Below, piece after piece: positions 18,617 to 28,452 of a stretch of 64,000 nt of DNA. Source of the stretch: Corynebacterium lowii. GTDB taxonomy: Bacteria; Actinomycetota; Actinomycetes; Mycobacteriales; Mycobacteriaceae. Each line of letters opens with the position of its first letter. The stretch's first letter is position 1. The stretch is taken from positions 62,001-126,000 of the forward strand of contig NZ_LKEV01000002.1 of NCBI RefSeq assembly GCF_001412085.1. Reading direction: 5' to 3'. The notes below the pieces were generated by a model. The model did no database searches and had not been told where the DNA came from. It worked only from the letters and a program-made list of their open reading frames with translations. The position numbers were made by a program, and so were the translations under genes.

Positions 18617-19276
18617 TTATTCCGCCTTTTTATTCCGGGCCGCACGCTGCGCGGCGCGGGCACGGCGGTCGTCGAGAAGCAAGGGATTATCCTCTTCCCC
18701 ACGGCGCTGTTGCTTGATGAGCGCCGCGCGCTGCACATAGCCCACCTCATCGAAATCCTCCGTGCGGGCGCGCTGCTGAGCAATTTTTTCCTGCTCCGGG
18801 GAACGGCTCAGCGCGATCATGGAGTACACCACCACGGCAGCGATCACCGAGGCGATGGCCAGATACATTCCCGGCCCCGCACTCGTGGCGGCCTCTGCCC
18901 CCGGACGAGTCTGGCGGAGCCACAACGCCAGCAGAGCCTCCACCAGGGCCACGGTGCTAAACATCCACGCGATGAGGGCAAAGGCCGTGCGGCGCAGGGT
19001 AAGGGTGAGCGCGGTGAATACTCCCACGCCTAAGAAGGCGCAGGTGCTAAAGACGTACTCGGTGACCTTCACCCCGGCCGCCGAGGCGGCATCGCTATGC
19101 ACCAGCACCTCAAAACCGCTCACCCCCGTGACCTGTGGCAAAAAGAGAGAAACCACGTAGAAGATAAAGACACCCAGCAGCACATAACCGGGGGTACCCA
19201 GCCATAGCTTTGCAGCCGCCTTGCGTTCCAACGCGGCCAATTCTGCCGCCGAGTGCTGCTTTTGTTCTTCCGCCAT
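18617..19276 (-). CDS. Conserved four-helix membrane protein (Rv2732c type)
   Basis: 219 residues. Four hydrophobic segments: YVLLGVFIFYVVSLFLP (~30), YVFSTCAFLGVGVFTALTLTL (~75), ALIAWMFSTVALVEALLALWL (~100) and MYLAIASVIAAVVVYSMIAL (~138). Between helices 1 and 2 is a ~28-residue loop. A charged Arg-rich cytoplasmic tail ends in basic residues. Synteny (DUF349 gene, this gene, miaB) matches Rv2731-Rv2732c-miaB. No known activity. ATG 19276 follows GGCAGGAAAAC. Confidence 0.75.
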   Translation of the reverse strand: MAEEQKQHSAAELAALERKAAAKLWLGTPGYVLLGVFIFYVVSLFLPQVTGVSGFEVLVHSDAASAAGVKVTEYVFSTCAFLGVGVFTALTLTLRRTAFALIAWMFSTVALVEALLALWLRQTRPGAEAATSAGPGMYLAIASVIAAVVVYSMIALSRSPEQEKIAQQRARTEDFDEVGYVQRAALIKQQRRGEEDNPLLLDDRRARAAQRAARNKKAE

Positions 19277-19375
19277 GTTTTCCTGCCTCGGTGCTTCCTG
19301 CCTCGATGAATAAAGCGTTGATCGGCCCGCTTTGGGGCCGTGTTATGCCGACGTTAGGCCCACGCTATGCCAGTA

Positions 19376-20857
19376 CTAAGCCCGAGGACGCAGACCCGGC
19401 ATGCCCAAGCCCACTCCCACCGGAGCCGTGGTGGGGGTGCGTCCCATCTCGGCCATATCTCCGGCTCGGGTGCGGCGGTGCTGCGCCACCCCGGAATCCG
19501 CGATCAAAAAGAACGGGGTGGAATCCGTGATGGTCACGTGTACCACGTCACCGGGGCGAATAGACTCCGCGGCCCCGGTGGGATCGAAGTGCACCAGGCG
19601 ACCATCGCGGGCGCGCCCGGACATGCGCTGCGTGCGGTGGTTCTTGCGTCCCGCCTGATCCTGCACGATGAGTTCCACCTGGGTGCCCACCAAAGCGGCA
19701 TTATCCTCGGCGCTGATGCGCTCTTGGAGGGCGATCAGGCGCTCGTAGCGCTCCTGCACAACCTCCTTGGGCACCTGCTTTCCCATCTCGGCCGCCGGTG
19801 TTCCGGGGCGCGGGGAATACTGGAAGGTAAAGGCGGAACTAAAGCGGGCCTTTTCCACCACATCCAGCGTGGCCTGAAAATCCTCCTCCGTCTCACCGGG
19901 GAAACCCACGATGATGTCCGTGGTGATCGCCGCGTGCGGAATCTTAGTGCGCACCTCCTCAAGAATCCCCAGGAACTTCTTGGTGCGATAAGAACGGCGC
20001 ATGGCCTTCAATACGGCATCAGAACCGGATTGCAGCGGCATGTGCAGTTGCGGGCACACATTGGGGGTTTCCGCCATAGCGTCGATCACATCGGAGGTGA
20101 ACTCCGCCGGGTGCGGGCTGGTGAAACGCACACGCTCTAGCCCCTCGATGGAGCCACAGGCGCGCAGCAGCTTGGAGAAGGCCGAGCGATCTCGCTCTAG
20201 CTCGGGATCAGCAAAGTGCACGCCATAGGCATTGACGTTCTGACCCAGAAGTGTCACCTCCGTCACGCCCTGATCGACGAGCGCCTGCACCTCCGCCAGG
20301 ATGTCACCGGGGCGGCGATCGGCCTCCTTGCCACGCAGCGAGGGAACGATACAGAAAGTACAGGTGTTATTGCAGCCCACGGAGATAGATACCCACCCCG
20401 CATAGGCGGATTCGCGCTTGGCCGGGAGCACCGAGGGGAACTCCTCTAGCGCCTCCACGATCTCCACCTCGGCGCGGTCATTATGCTGCGCGCGATCCAG
20501 CAAGGCCGGAAGGGATCCGATGTTGTGGGTACCAAAAACCACGTCCACCCAGGGAGCCTTGTCCACCACGGTGGAGCGGTCTTTTTGAGCCAAGCAACCC
20601 CCCACGGCAATCTGCATGCCTGGGTGCTGGTCTTTCACTCTTTTGAGCTGGCCCAGGGAGCCGTACAAGCGGTTATCCGCGTTTTCGCGCACCGCGCAGG
20701 TATTAAACACCACCAAATCCGCCTGGGTATCCGTGGCGGCGGGCACATACCCGGCTTCCTCCAAAAGACCGGAGAGGCGCTCGGAATCGTGCACGTTCAT
20801 CTGGCACCCGAAGGTCTTGACCTCATAGGTGCGGGGGTGGGTTTCTTGCTGCATCAC
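19376..20857 (-). CDS. miaB: tRNA-2-methylthio-N6-dimethylallyladenosine synthase MiaB
   Basis: Radical-SAM methylthiotransferase acting on the MiaA product at A37. Domains: N-terminal methylthiotransferase domain with an auxiliary-cluster Cys (KTFGCQMN; further Cys in FNTCAVREN and GGCLAQ), the radical-SAM CxxxCxxC in [11 protein letters not shown] near residue 165, and a C-terminal TRAM domain. About 493 residues. I choose GTG 20857 because TAGAAT lies 8 nt upstream in the leaderless arrangement; the next codon is ATG 20854. The gluABCD operon I would expect between miaB and recX in C. glutamicum is absent. Confidence 0.95.
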   Translation of the reverse strand: MMQQETHPRTYEVKTFGCQMNVHDSERLSGLLEEAGYVPAATDTQADLVVFNTCAVRENADNRLYGSLGQLKRVKDQHPGMQIAVGGCLAQKDRSTVVDKAPWVDVVFGTHNIGSLPALLDRAQHNDRAEVEIVEALEEFPSVLPAKRESAYAGWVSISVGCNNTCTFCIVPSLRGKEADRRPGDILAEVQALVDQGVTEVTLLGQNVNAYGVHFADPELERDRSAFSKLLRACGSIEGLERVRFTSPHPAEFTSDVIDAMAETPNVCPQLHMPLQSGSDAVLKAMRRSYRTKKFLGILEEVRTKIPHAAITTDIIVGFPGETEEDFQATLDVVEKARFSSAFTFQYSPRPGTPAAEMGKQVPKEVVQERYERLIALQERISAEDNAALVGTQVELIVQDQAGRKNHRTQRMSGRARDGRLVHFDPTGAAESIRPGDVVHVTITDSTPFFLIADSGVAQHRRTRAGDMAEMGRTPTTAPVGVGLGMPGLRPRA

Positions 20858-20865
20858 GGTGCCAC

Positions 20866-20871
20866 ATTCTA
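20866..20871 (-). promoter_or_regulatory. -10 element for leaderless miaB transcript
   Basis: TAGAAT on the minus strand, 8 nt before GTG 20857; no ribosome site. Confidence 0.55.
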
Positions 20872-20916
20872 GTGCGGAGGGCCGGTGAGAACCCAAACCC
20901 GGTTTATCCGGCACCG

Positions 20917-21497
20917 TTATCCCCCAAGCACCTGATAGCGCTCGTCAAGCGCCTCGCGGGCCAGGGCCAGGGACATGCCCTCGGAAAAACCACGCCGCGC
21001 CAATACCCCCACCACGCGGCGTAAATCCTTTTGACGCTCCTCGTAACTTTCCGGCACGGCCTTAATGCTCCGGGCCTTCTTTTCCGCAAAGGCACGAGCG
21101 GTGGCGCGCTCATCCTCATGGCTGATCTGTTCCAAAGCCTCGCGGCGATCCTGCTCCGCCACTCCTTTTTCTTGGAGTTCGCGTGCTAAAACCCGCGTGG
21201 ACTTCCCTCTTCTCCGGGAACGTTGCCGCACCCACTCCTGAGCAAAGGCGGCATCATCGAGCAGCCCGGCCCCTTGGAGATCATCGAGAACCTCGGTCAC
21301 CAAGGCCGGATCATATTCGGCCTTGAGCAAACGTTGCTGAAGTTCCTGGCGGGACCGCGCCCGGTGGTCTAACAACCCCAGGGCACGCTCGCGCACCTTG
21401 GCCTTTGCTTTCTCAGCCTCCGCATCGAAGAATCCCTGCGGTTGATAGTTGGCAATAGCTGCGCGCAGGCGCTCAAGGGTTTCTTCCTGGTTAGCCA

Positions 21498-21498
<1 letters not shown>
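20917..21498 (-). CDS. recX: Regulatory protein RecX
   Basis: 193 residues of basic, helical RecX-type repeats ([17 protein letters not shown] near residue 42 is the most typical). It binds RecA filaments and modulates them. Its ATG shares one base with the recA stop (TAATG), so it is translationally coupled to recA. Confidence 0.92.
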
Positions 21499-22622
<1,124 letters not shown>

Positions 22623-22727
22623 GTTCTTCCCTTAATGAGTTATTGTGTTCCTGTTTTAGACCCCAGCGAGGCCCTTCCGGTTCCCCGTGCTGCGGTTAGC
22701 ACCCACCCTAAACCGGCGGCGTGACAC

Positions 22728-22770
22728 TTTCGAACATACACGCACGCATGTTCGAATGGCAATCGTTCGA
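22728..22770 (-). promoter_or_regulatory. Cluster of SOS half-sites upstream of recA
   Basis: TTCGAACA at 22729-22736, GTTCGAA at 22750-22756 and GTTCGA at 22765-22770. The half-sites are clear but spacings (16-19 nt or more) do not match a single standard 16-bp LexA box. Confidence 0.45.
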
Positions 22771-22800
22771 TACTCCCCCAACACCCCCGGATACCTCAAT

Positions 22801-22813
22801 TAAACACCGTTCA
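22801..22813 (+). promoter_or_regulatory. Candidate BioQ operator upstream of bioY
   Basis: TAAACACCGTTCA; its complement TGAACGGTGTTTA resembles the BioQ site TGAAC-N3-GTTAC (as I recall it from C. glutamicum), with two mismatches in the right arm. It lies 3 nt upstream of the bioY -10. Confidence 0.45.
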
Positions 22814-22816
22814 AGG

Positions 22817-22822
22817 TAGATT
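22817..22822 (+). promoter_or_regulatory. -10 element for leaderless bioYMN transcript
   Basis: TAGATT 7 nt before ATG 22830 with no ribosome site. Confidence 0.6.
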
Positions 22823-22829
22823 CTCTAGC

Positions 22830-23393
22830 ATGAATCCAGCTCTACGCTCTCTCACAGATCTCTCCCTGTCCGCCGTTTTTGCCGCGCTCATCATAGTCTT
22901 GGCCTTCGTCTCCATCCCCGTGGGCAGCGCGGGTGTACCCATCGTTTTGCAAAACGCCGCTTTCATTCTCGCCGGGCTCGTTCTCGGCCCGCGCCGCGGC
23001 CTCATCACCGTTGCCATCTTCTTCGCCCTGGGTATCGTCCTGCCCGTTCTCGCCGGTGGCCGCAGTATCCCCCAGGCCCTCTCCGGCCCCACGGTGGGAT
23101 ATATCATCGGCTATATCGTCTCCACCGCGCTTGCCGGATTCCTCGCTTATTATCTGCGCGGTAATCGCTACCTCGTTTTCAGCATCGCGGCCATCGTGGC
23201 GCTCTTTTCCCAATACCTCTGCGGAACCATCGGACTCATCGTGCGCGCGGATATGAGCCTCGGCGCCGCCATCGCGGCCCAGGGTTCCTTCGTGCTTATC
23301 GACGCCCTCAAGATCCTCGTCGCCGTCGCCGCTGCGGTAGCGATCCACGCGGCGCTTCCGCAACTACTTCGCCCCGGTACCTCCCATGCCTGA
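22830..23393 (+). CDS. bioY: Biotin transporter substrate-binding subunit BioY
   Basis: 187-residue S component of an ECF transporter with about six membrane helices. The family stretch VPIVLQNAAFILAGLVLGPRRG near residue 35 and PTVGYIIGY near residue 92 are typical of BioY. It is followed by the cognate ATPase and transmembrane genes with overlaps (8 bp into bioM). Corynebacteria are typically biotin auxotrophs that depend on this importer. Regulation is probably by BioQ through the operator just upstream. Confidence 0.95.
   Translation: MNPALRSLTDLSLSAVFAALIIVLAFVSIPVGSAGVPIVLQNAAFILAGLVLGPRRGLITVAIFFALGIVLPVLAGGRSIPQALSGPTVGYIIGYIVSTALAGFLAYYLRGNRYLVFSIAAIVALFSQYLCGTIGLIVRADMSLGAAIAAQGSFVLIDALKILVAVAAAVAIHAALPQLLRPGTSHA
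23294..23306 (+). repeat. Copy of 13-mer GCTTATCGACGCC
   Basis: Exact copy in bioY, encoding L-I-D-A. Confidence 0.85.
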
Positions 23394-24078
23394 GATCGTT
23401 TTTGAGGGCGTCACCGTTGATTATGGCGCGGGAGCCATTCTGCGCAATATCAACGCCACCCTCACCGAGCATCGCATTGGGATCATCGGGGCTAATGGTT
23501 CGGGAAAGTCCACCCTGGCCCGCACCATCAACGGCCTTGCCACCCCGAGCGAGGGCCGCGTATTGGTGGATGGCCACGACGTGCAGCAACAAGGCAAGCG
23601 AGTGCGCGAACTGGTGGGCTTTATCTTCTCCGATGCCGATAACCAGATCATCATGCCCAATGTGCGCGATGATGTGGCCTTTTCCCTGCGTAAGCGCAAG
23701 GAACTGAGCAAAAAAGAGCGCGCGGCCCGCGCCGAGGAAGCCCTCGCCAGCATGGGACTCGGCGGGCATGAGGAAAAGTCCCCCCACGTGCTCTCCGGCG
23801 GGCAGAAGCAACTCCTCGCGTTAACCTCCGTACTCATCGGCCAGCCGCGCATCGTCGTGGCCGATGAGCCCACCACGCTGCTCGATCTGCGCAACCGACG
23901 CCGTATTCAACAGCGCTTTGCCGCCTTGGAACAGCAACTCATCGTGGTCACCCATGACCTCGACCTCCTGCGTGACTTTGACCGCGTGCTGTGCATTGAT
24001 GGCGGGCGAATCGTCGATGATGGCGAACCCGCCCCCGTGATTGAGGCCTATATTTCCCGCATTGAGGCCGAGCGATGA
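23386..24078 (+). CDS. bioM: ECF transporter ATPase BioM
   Basis: 230-residue ABC ATPase energising BioY. Walker A GANGSGKSTL near residue 39, Q-loop region SDADNQI, signature LSGGQKQLL near residue 131 and Walker B RIVVADEP near 150 are intact. It starts inside the bioY end (8-bp overlap) and overlaps bioN by 4 bp. Confidence 0.95.
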   Translation: MPEIVFEGVTVDYGAGAILRNINATLTEHRIGIIGANGSGKSTLARTINGLATPSEGRVLVDGHDVQQQGKRVRELVGFIFSDADNQIIMPNVRDDVAFSLRKRKELSKKERAARAEEALASMGLGGHEEKSPHVLSGGQKQLLALTSVLIGQPRIVVADEPTTLLDLRNRRRIQQRFAALEQQLIVVTHDLDLLRDFDRVLCIDGGRIVDDGEPAPVIEAYISRIEAER

Positions 24079-24749
24079 AAACACCGCGGGCAGCAGGCGC
24101 AACCGGAGCCTTCCCCCTGGGAACCTACGTTCCTGGGCGCTCCCCCCTGCACCGGGCCAGCGTGGGCCTCAAGCTCTTTCTCGTGCTGGGGTACGTGCTC
24201 GTGGGGGCCATCGCGGTATCCTCCCCGTTCGCCGCCATCCTCTACACGCTGCCCTGCGTTCTGGGCTACGCACTGGCGCGTATTCCCCTTGGCATTGCCT
24301 GGGCGCAGTTCTGGCCCCCGCTACCGATTCTGCTCTTCCTGGGTGCTTTTCAGTGGTGGCAAAACGGCCTGGCGCACGCGGCCACCGTGGTTATTACCCT
24401 GATGGCCTCCATCATGGCAGCCTGTTTGCTCACCCTCACCACCACAATCGCGGAACTCATGGAGGGCTTAGAGCGCGCCTTCTCCCCCTTGGAGCGCTGG
24501 GGGTTCCCCGCCGAGCGTTTTTCTTTGGCGCTCTCCCTCACCCTGCGCATGATTCCGGTGCAAATGAGCACCGTGAGCGAGGTTCTTGAGGCGCGTAAGG
24601 CTCGCGGAGCCTCGTGGAGCGCGCGGGCCTTCCTCACCCCCGTGCTCATTCGTTCCTTACGCCGTGCCCAACTCATCGCGGAGGCCCTGTGGGCGCGCGG
24701 AGCAGGCGATGATAGGGGTGCTAGCGGGGGCGTCGATAAGCAGGCTTAG
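24075..24749 (+). CDS. bioN: ECF transporter transmembrane protein BioN
   Basis: 224 residues with four or five membrane helices. The C-terminal half carries the two Ala-Arg-Gly-type coupling motifs of ECF T components (EARKARG and the ALWARGAG stretch). ATG overlaps the bioM stop (ATGA). Its TAG stop shares two bases with the TAA stop of convergent pspA. The 13-mer described under findings lies 5 bp before the bioN stop codon. Confidence 0.92.
   Translation: MKTPRAAGATGAFPLGTYVPGRSPLHRASVGLKLFLVLGYVLVGAIAVSSPFAAILYTLPCVLGYALARIPLGIAWAQFWPPLPILLFLGAFQWWQNGLAHAATVVITLMASIMAACLLTLTTTIAELMEGLERAFSPLERWGFPAERFSLALSLTLRMIPVQMSTVSEVLEARKARGASWSARAFLTPVLIRSLRRAQLIAEALWARGAGDDRGASGGVDKQA
24729..24741 (-). 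repeat. Copy of 13-mer GCTTATCGACGCC
   Basis: Exact copy antisense at the very 3' end of bioN. Confidence 0.85.
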
Positions 24750-25567
24750 GCCTCGCCGCGCAGTTCCCGCATGCGCTGAGCCACCGCATCGTCTACCGGG
24801 GAGGACGCGGGAGCACCGGAGTTCAACTCCTTCGCCTGGGAGGACTGGCCGCCATTCATTTCCTGGCGAATCTGCTCCAGGCGGGAGTGCCCCGCCATCT
24901 GGATACCGGCCTGCTGCACCTCGGCCATGCGGGCCTCCACGGAGTTTTCCGCCAGCTCCGCCTGCCCCAGGGCGTTGGCATAACGGCGCTCGATCTTATC
25001 GCGCACCTGATCCAGGTTGGGCGTGGAACCGGAAGTGAGGGCGTTCATGGATTTCACCGATTCCGCCACCTTCTCCTGCATCTTGGCCTGCTCCAGCTGG
25101 CTGAGCAGCTTGGAGCGCTCGGCCACCTGTTGCTGGAGCTTCGCGGAGTTGCGCTCCACGGCGGCCTTGGCCTGCTGTGCCTGCTTAATGGCCTGGTCGT
25201 GGAGCTGCTTGGTATCCTCCACGGACTGCTCCGCAGTAACTAACTGAGCGGCAAAGGCCTCCGCGGCGTTTTCGTATTCCACGGCCTTCTTCTCATCGCC
25301 CTGAGCGCGGGCTTGATCGGCAAGTTGAAGAGCCTGCTTGGTATTGCTCTGGAGCTTCTCGATCTCCTCCAAGCGGCGGTTCAACTGCATCTCTAACTGA
25401 CGCTGATTACCAATCACCGCTGCGGCCTGGCGAGAGAGCTCCTGGTGCTGCTTCTGAGCCTCCTCCATCGCCTGCTGGATCTGCACCTTGGGATCGGCGT
25501 TCTCCTCAATCTTGTTATCAAAGAGCGCCATGAGGTACTTCCATGCCTTGCTAAACGGGTTTGCCAT
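24746..25567 (-). CDS. pspA: PspA/IM30 family membrane-stress protein
   Basis: 273-residue coiled-coil protein starting [21 protein letters not shown], the amphipathic helix of PspA/Vipp1 proteins, then near-continuous heptads (residues 25-220) and a short low-complexity tail. It binds and supports damaged membranes. It is divergent from clgR; in mycobacteria ClgR activates the pspA homologue. ATG 25567 follows AAGGAGG by 8 nt; the longer reading frame upstream is not coding. Confidence 0.93.
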   Translation of the reverse strand: MANPFSKAWKYLMALFDNKIEENADPKVQIQQAMEEAQKQHQELSRQAAAVIGNQRQLEMQLNRRLEEIEKLQSNTKQALQLADQARAQGDEKKAVEYENAAEAFAAQLVTAEQSVEDTKQLHDQAIKQAQQAKAAVERNSAKLQQQVAERSKLLSQLEQAKMQEKVAESVKSMNALTSGSTPNLDQVRDKIERRYANALGQAELAENSVEARMAEVQQAGIQMAGHSRLEQIRQEMNGGQSSQAKELNSGAPASSPVDDAVAQRMRELRGEA

Positions 25568-25615
25568 CGTAAGTTCCTCCTTATGAGTAGTCAGTGTGCA
25601 TGGTACCGCGTTTAT

Positions 25616-25663
25616 GCGCCCGTGCCCCAGCGTGCCCGTGTCCCAGTGCGCCCGTGCCCCAGT
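25616..25663. repeat. Three tandem 16-bp units between pspA and clgR
   Basis: Units at 25616-25631, 25632-25647 and 25648-25663, of the form GCGCCCGTGCCCCAGT with one or two substitutions in units 1 and 2; a fourth begins (GCGCAC). They occupy the divergent promoter region. Confidence 0.85.
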
Positions 25664-25723
25664 GCGCACTGCTGCTGAGAAACACCGGGAACAAAACACT
25701 CACGCAGAGAGTTAAACAATGTG

Positions 25724-26080
25724 ATGAGTACACACACCGCTCTTTTGGATACTCGCCCCATCTCCGGGCGCCGCACCCCGCCGCGCCCGGAACCGCTCCT
25801 GCGTGAGGCCCTGGGCGAGGCGCTGCGCGCCTTCCGCGCCGAACAGCGCATCACGCTGCGCGAACTCGCAGAGACCGCACGCGTTTCCCCCGGATACATC
25901 TCCGAACTGGAACGCGGGCGCAAAGAGGTCTCCTCCGAGCTGCTGGCCTCCGTGTGCCACGCCCTAGGCGTGAGCGTGGCCGACGTCCTCATTGAGGCCG
26001 CTGGCTCGATGGCGCTGAGCGACGTCGCGGAGGAACTGGCCACAGGGAACCTCACCGAGAGCGCCCCGACCGAGGCCTAG
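25724..26080 (+). CDS. clgR: ClgR-type HTH regulator of protease and stress genes
   Basis: 118 residues, with a Cro/C1-type helix-turn-helix at residues ~38-92 (TLRELAETARVSPGYISELERGRKEVS). ClgR activates clpP, clpC and, in relatives, pspA. The C-terminal tail ends Glu-Ala, compatible with proteolytic control. Here it is transcribed away from pspA; in Mycobacterium the two genes run in the same direction. The start is GTG 25721 or ATG 25724, with only a weak purine tract upstream. Confidence 0.9.
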   Translation: MSTHTALLDTRPISGRRTPPRPEPLLREALGEALRAFRAEQRITLRELAETARVSPGYISELERGRKEVSSELLASVCHALGVSVADVLIEAAGSMALSDVAEELATGNLTESAPTEA

Positions 26081-26144
26081 CCCCCTCGGTTTCGCCCTCT
26101 TTTTGCCGCGCGGGGCAACCCAGCCAAGCCGCCTCCCTGAGCGG

Positions 26145-26621
26145 CTATCTCTGTGCGAGGTCTAACAGCCCCGCCAACGCCCGGCGCACCGATTTCTCGC
26201 GTATCTCCGCGCGATCGCCGGAAAGATGCAGGCATCGAGCCTTCCATAAACCCGGCCCCCAATACCCCAGCCACACTTCCCCCACGGAGTGACCGTCCTG
26301 GGAATCGGGGCCCGCCACTCCCGTCAGCGATACCGCCCAGGTCGCACCCAGACGCAGCGCGGTTCCCCGAGCCATGTGCAGCGCCGTGGCCTCAGCCACC
26401 GGGCCGTGTTCTTCAAGAATCTCTGGCGACACACCGGCAAGCGCAGATTTCAACTCCGTGGCATACACCACCAGGCCGCCGCGCAATACCGCCGAGGCCC
26501 CCGGTATCTCCGCGAGGGTGGCACTGGTCAAACCGGCAGTGAGCGATTCGCAAAAGGCCACCGTCTCGCCCCGTCGCGTTAAGCACTCCACGACGTCGCG
26601 GGCCACCGCGTTATCCTGCAT
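26145..26621 (-). CDS. CinA C-terminal type nicotinamide-nucleotide amidohydrolase
   Basis: 158 residues, the stand-alone CinA-C/PncC form without the N-terminal molybdopterin-like domain. Motifs CESLTAGL near residue 24 and GVAGPDSQ...VGEVWLG near 102-118 are typical. It converts nicotinamide mononucleotide to nicotinic acid mononucleotide in pyridine-nucleotide salvage. It lies 9 bp after pgsA in the same direction and is convergent with clgR. Confidence 0.88.
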   Translation of the reverse strand: MQDNAVARDVVECLTRRGETVAFCESLTAGLTSATLAEIPGASAVLRGGLVVYATELKSALAGVSPEILEEHGPVAEATALHMARGTALRLGATWAVSLTGVAGPDSQDGHSVGEVWLGYWGPGLWKARCLHLSGDRAEIREKSVRRALAGLLDLAQR

Positions 26622-26630
26622 CGGCCCGCT

Positions 26631-27272
26631 TCATCGCGCCGAGCGGTCTGCGGATGCCGAGGGCTCTGCGGGCGGTTCCAGCGTTGCAGGCTGGCGCTGA
26701 GCATCGAGAATATACTGCACGCCGGTGACCACGGTGACCGCCACGGCGGCCCCCATCACCAGGTGCGTGGGCCACGTCATCCACTCCGGCAACGGGCAGA
26801 GATACAAGGCCACGCCCAGGGATTGCAGAACGGTCTTGATCTTTCCGCCTCGGCTCGCGGGAACCACCTTCCCCCGGCGCAGGAGCACCATGCGCCAGAG
26901 GGTAATTCCCAGCTCCCGCACCACGATCACCACGGTGATCCATACGGGCATGGCCCCGGTGATATTCAGGCACACCAGGGCACTAATCATCAGGGCCTTA
27001 TCAGCGATGGGATCGGCAATCTTGCCGAAGTCCGTAACCAACCCCCTGGAACGGGCAATATCGCCATCGAGTTTGTCCGTGAGCATCAACGCGGCAAAAA
27101 CGCCGAAAGCCGCCCACATCCAGCCGGTATGAGTATTATCCGCGCGCAACACCAGCCAAACGAAAACAGGGACGAAAACGATGCGCAGGCAGGTCAAAAA
27201 GTTAGGCAGATTCCAGTTAGAAGGAGCCTGCGCGGGGGACCCGCCGCTCGCCGTCGATGCACTCACGCCCAT
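26631..27272 (-). CDS. pgsA: CDP-alcohol phosphatidyltransferase (PgsA-like)
   Basis: 213-residue membrane enzyme. The signature D-G-x2-A-R-x8-G-x3-D-x3-D is complete in DKLDGDIARSRGLVTDFGKIADPIADK. About five further hydrophobic segments follow. Its probable product is phosphatidylglycerol phosphate from CDP-diacylglycerol and glycerol-3-phosphate; other CDP-alcohol transferases share the motif. ATG 27272, with GTG 27275 as the alternative. Confidence 0.88.
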   Translation of the reverse strand: MGVSASTASGGSPAQAPSNWNLPNFLTCLRIVFVPVFVWLVLRADNTHTGWMWAAFGVFAALMLTDKLDGDIARSRGLVTDFGKIADPIADKALMISALVCLNITGAMPVWITVVIVVRELGITLWRMVLLRRGKVVPASRGGKIKTVLQSLGVALYLCPLPEWMTWPTHLVMGAAVAVTVVTGVQYILDAQRQPATLEPPAEPSASADRSAR

Positions 27273-27283
27273 CACTGTACTCC

Positions 27284-28285
27284 CTAGCTATCGGCAGGTG
27301 CCCCCGCAGCCGCATCCTTCTTGTTCTTCCACAGGGAAGCGATCACCGTGATGGTCAGCACGCCCACGATCACCAGCAGGGAGGTCTCCGTGCTGATCTC
27401 CGGGACGCCGTGCACGGACTCGCCGCCATTGATAAAGGGCAGGTTATTTTCATGCAGAGCATGGAATACCAGCTTCACGCCGATGAAGGCCAGAATGATC
27501 GAAAGGCCATAGGAGAGGTAGCCCAGGCGATCCAGTAGGCCATCGAGCAGGAAGTAGAGCTGGCGCAGGCCCAGCAGGGAGAAGGCGTTGGTAGTGAATA
27601 CCAGGTAGGCCTCCTGGGTCACGCCGTAGATGGCCGGAATGGAATCGAGGGCGAACATCACATCGACCATGCCGATGGCCACCAGGGCCACCATGAGCGG
27701 AGTGAAGTGGCGCTTGCCGTCCTTCTTGATCGTGAGGTGATCGGACTCGTAGGTCTCCGTCACCGGCACCACCTTGCGCACCAGGCGAATCACCAGCATG
27801 TCCTGGGGGTCCTTCTCCGGGAGATCGCGGACCTCGGCAATAATCATGCGCGCCGCGGTTACCAGCAGGAAGATACCGAAGAGATAGAACACGTCCGACC
27901 ACGCATTGATGATCGAAGCACCCAGCAAGATGAATACCAGGCGGAATATCAAGGCCAGGGCGATACCGATGAGCAGCACCTTTTGCTGGTACTTCCGAGG
28001 AATCTGGAAGGCACCCATGATGAGGGCGAACACAAAGAGGTTATCCACGGAAAGGGCCTTCTCCGTGACGTAACCCGTGAGGTATTCCATGCCGTGCTGG
28101 TGATCCCACACCACATAGACGAAGCCGCCAAAGAGCAGTGCGATACCCACGTAGATCAAGGACCACCAGGCGGATTCCTTGATGGTGGGCTCGTGCGGGG
28201 TGCGCACGTGGGAATAAAAATCAAAGATAAAGAGTCCGAGGATCACCAATCCGGTGACCGCCCAGATCCAGAAGGGAACAGTCAT
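27284..28285 (-). CDS. TerC-family membrane protein, probable manganese exporter
   Basis: 333 residues with eight or nine helices. Intramembrane acidic motifs typical of TerC (EKALSVDNLFVFALIM near residue 75 and DVMFALDSIPAIYGVT near 205) are present. TerC/Alx proteins export Mn2+, in some cases supplying exoenzymes. ATG 28285 is preceded by GGAGG 10 nt upstream, and that ribosome site can be paired away in the yybP-ykoY-type leader directly upstream. This supports Mn2+ control of translation. Confidence 0.9.
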   Translation of the reverse strand: MTVPFWIWAVTGLVILGLFIFDFYSHVRTPHEPTIKESAWWSLIYVGIALLFGGFVYVVWDHQHGMEYLTGYVTEKALSVDNLFVFALIMGAFQIPRKYQQKVLLIGIALALIFRLVFILLGASIINAWSDVFYLFGIFLLVTAARMIIAEVRDLPEKDPQDMLVIRLVRKVVPVTETYESDHLTIKKDGKRHFTPLMVALVAIGMVDVMFALDSIPAIYGVTQEAYLVFTTNAFSLLGLRQLYFLLDGLLDRLGYLSYGLSIILAFIGVKLVFHALHENNLPFINGGESVHGVPEISTETSLLVIVGVLTITVIASLWKNKKDAAAGAPADS

Positions 28286-28293
28286 GCTGCCTA

Positions 28294-28432
28294 AACCTCC
28301 GGTTCGATGGAAAAGATAACCGGAGGTCTCCCCCACTCGCTTGGAAGCCGAGCCAGCATGACCGGGGGCAGCACGTTGAGCGCGCTACCAGCCGTGTTGA
28401 CGATCAATGCCGTGGGCGGGGTACTCCCCTCC
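28294..28432 (-). promoter_or_regulatory. yybP-ykoY-type manganese riboswitch leader of terC
   Basis: Minus strand: GGAGGGGAGTACC (28432-28420) and GGGGGAGACCTCC (28334-28322) match the two conserved internal-loop strands of the yybP-ykoY motif, with a stem-loop region between them. The terminal CCTCC (28326-28322) can pair either with the 5' GGAGG (28432-28428), closing the aptamer stem, or with the terC ribosome site GGAGG (28300-28296), via the longer hairpin AACCGGAGG/CCTCCGGTT. Confidence 0.85.
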
Positions 28433-28452
28433 AATGAGGAAACATACTAGCA

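Noticed and set aside
25607..25620. CGC-GCG palindrome near pspA as a ClgR operator
   Set aside because: The spacing between the half-sites is one base too long for the consensus I recall and it runs into the tandem repeats.
26103..26146. Short stems between clgR and cinA as a bidirectional terminator
   Set aside because: Stems are only 5-6 bp and lack proper T-runs.
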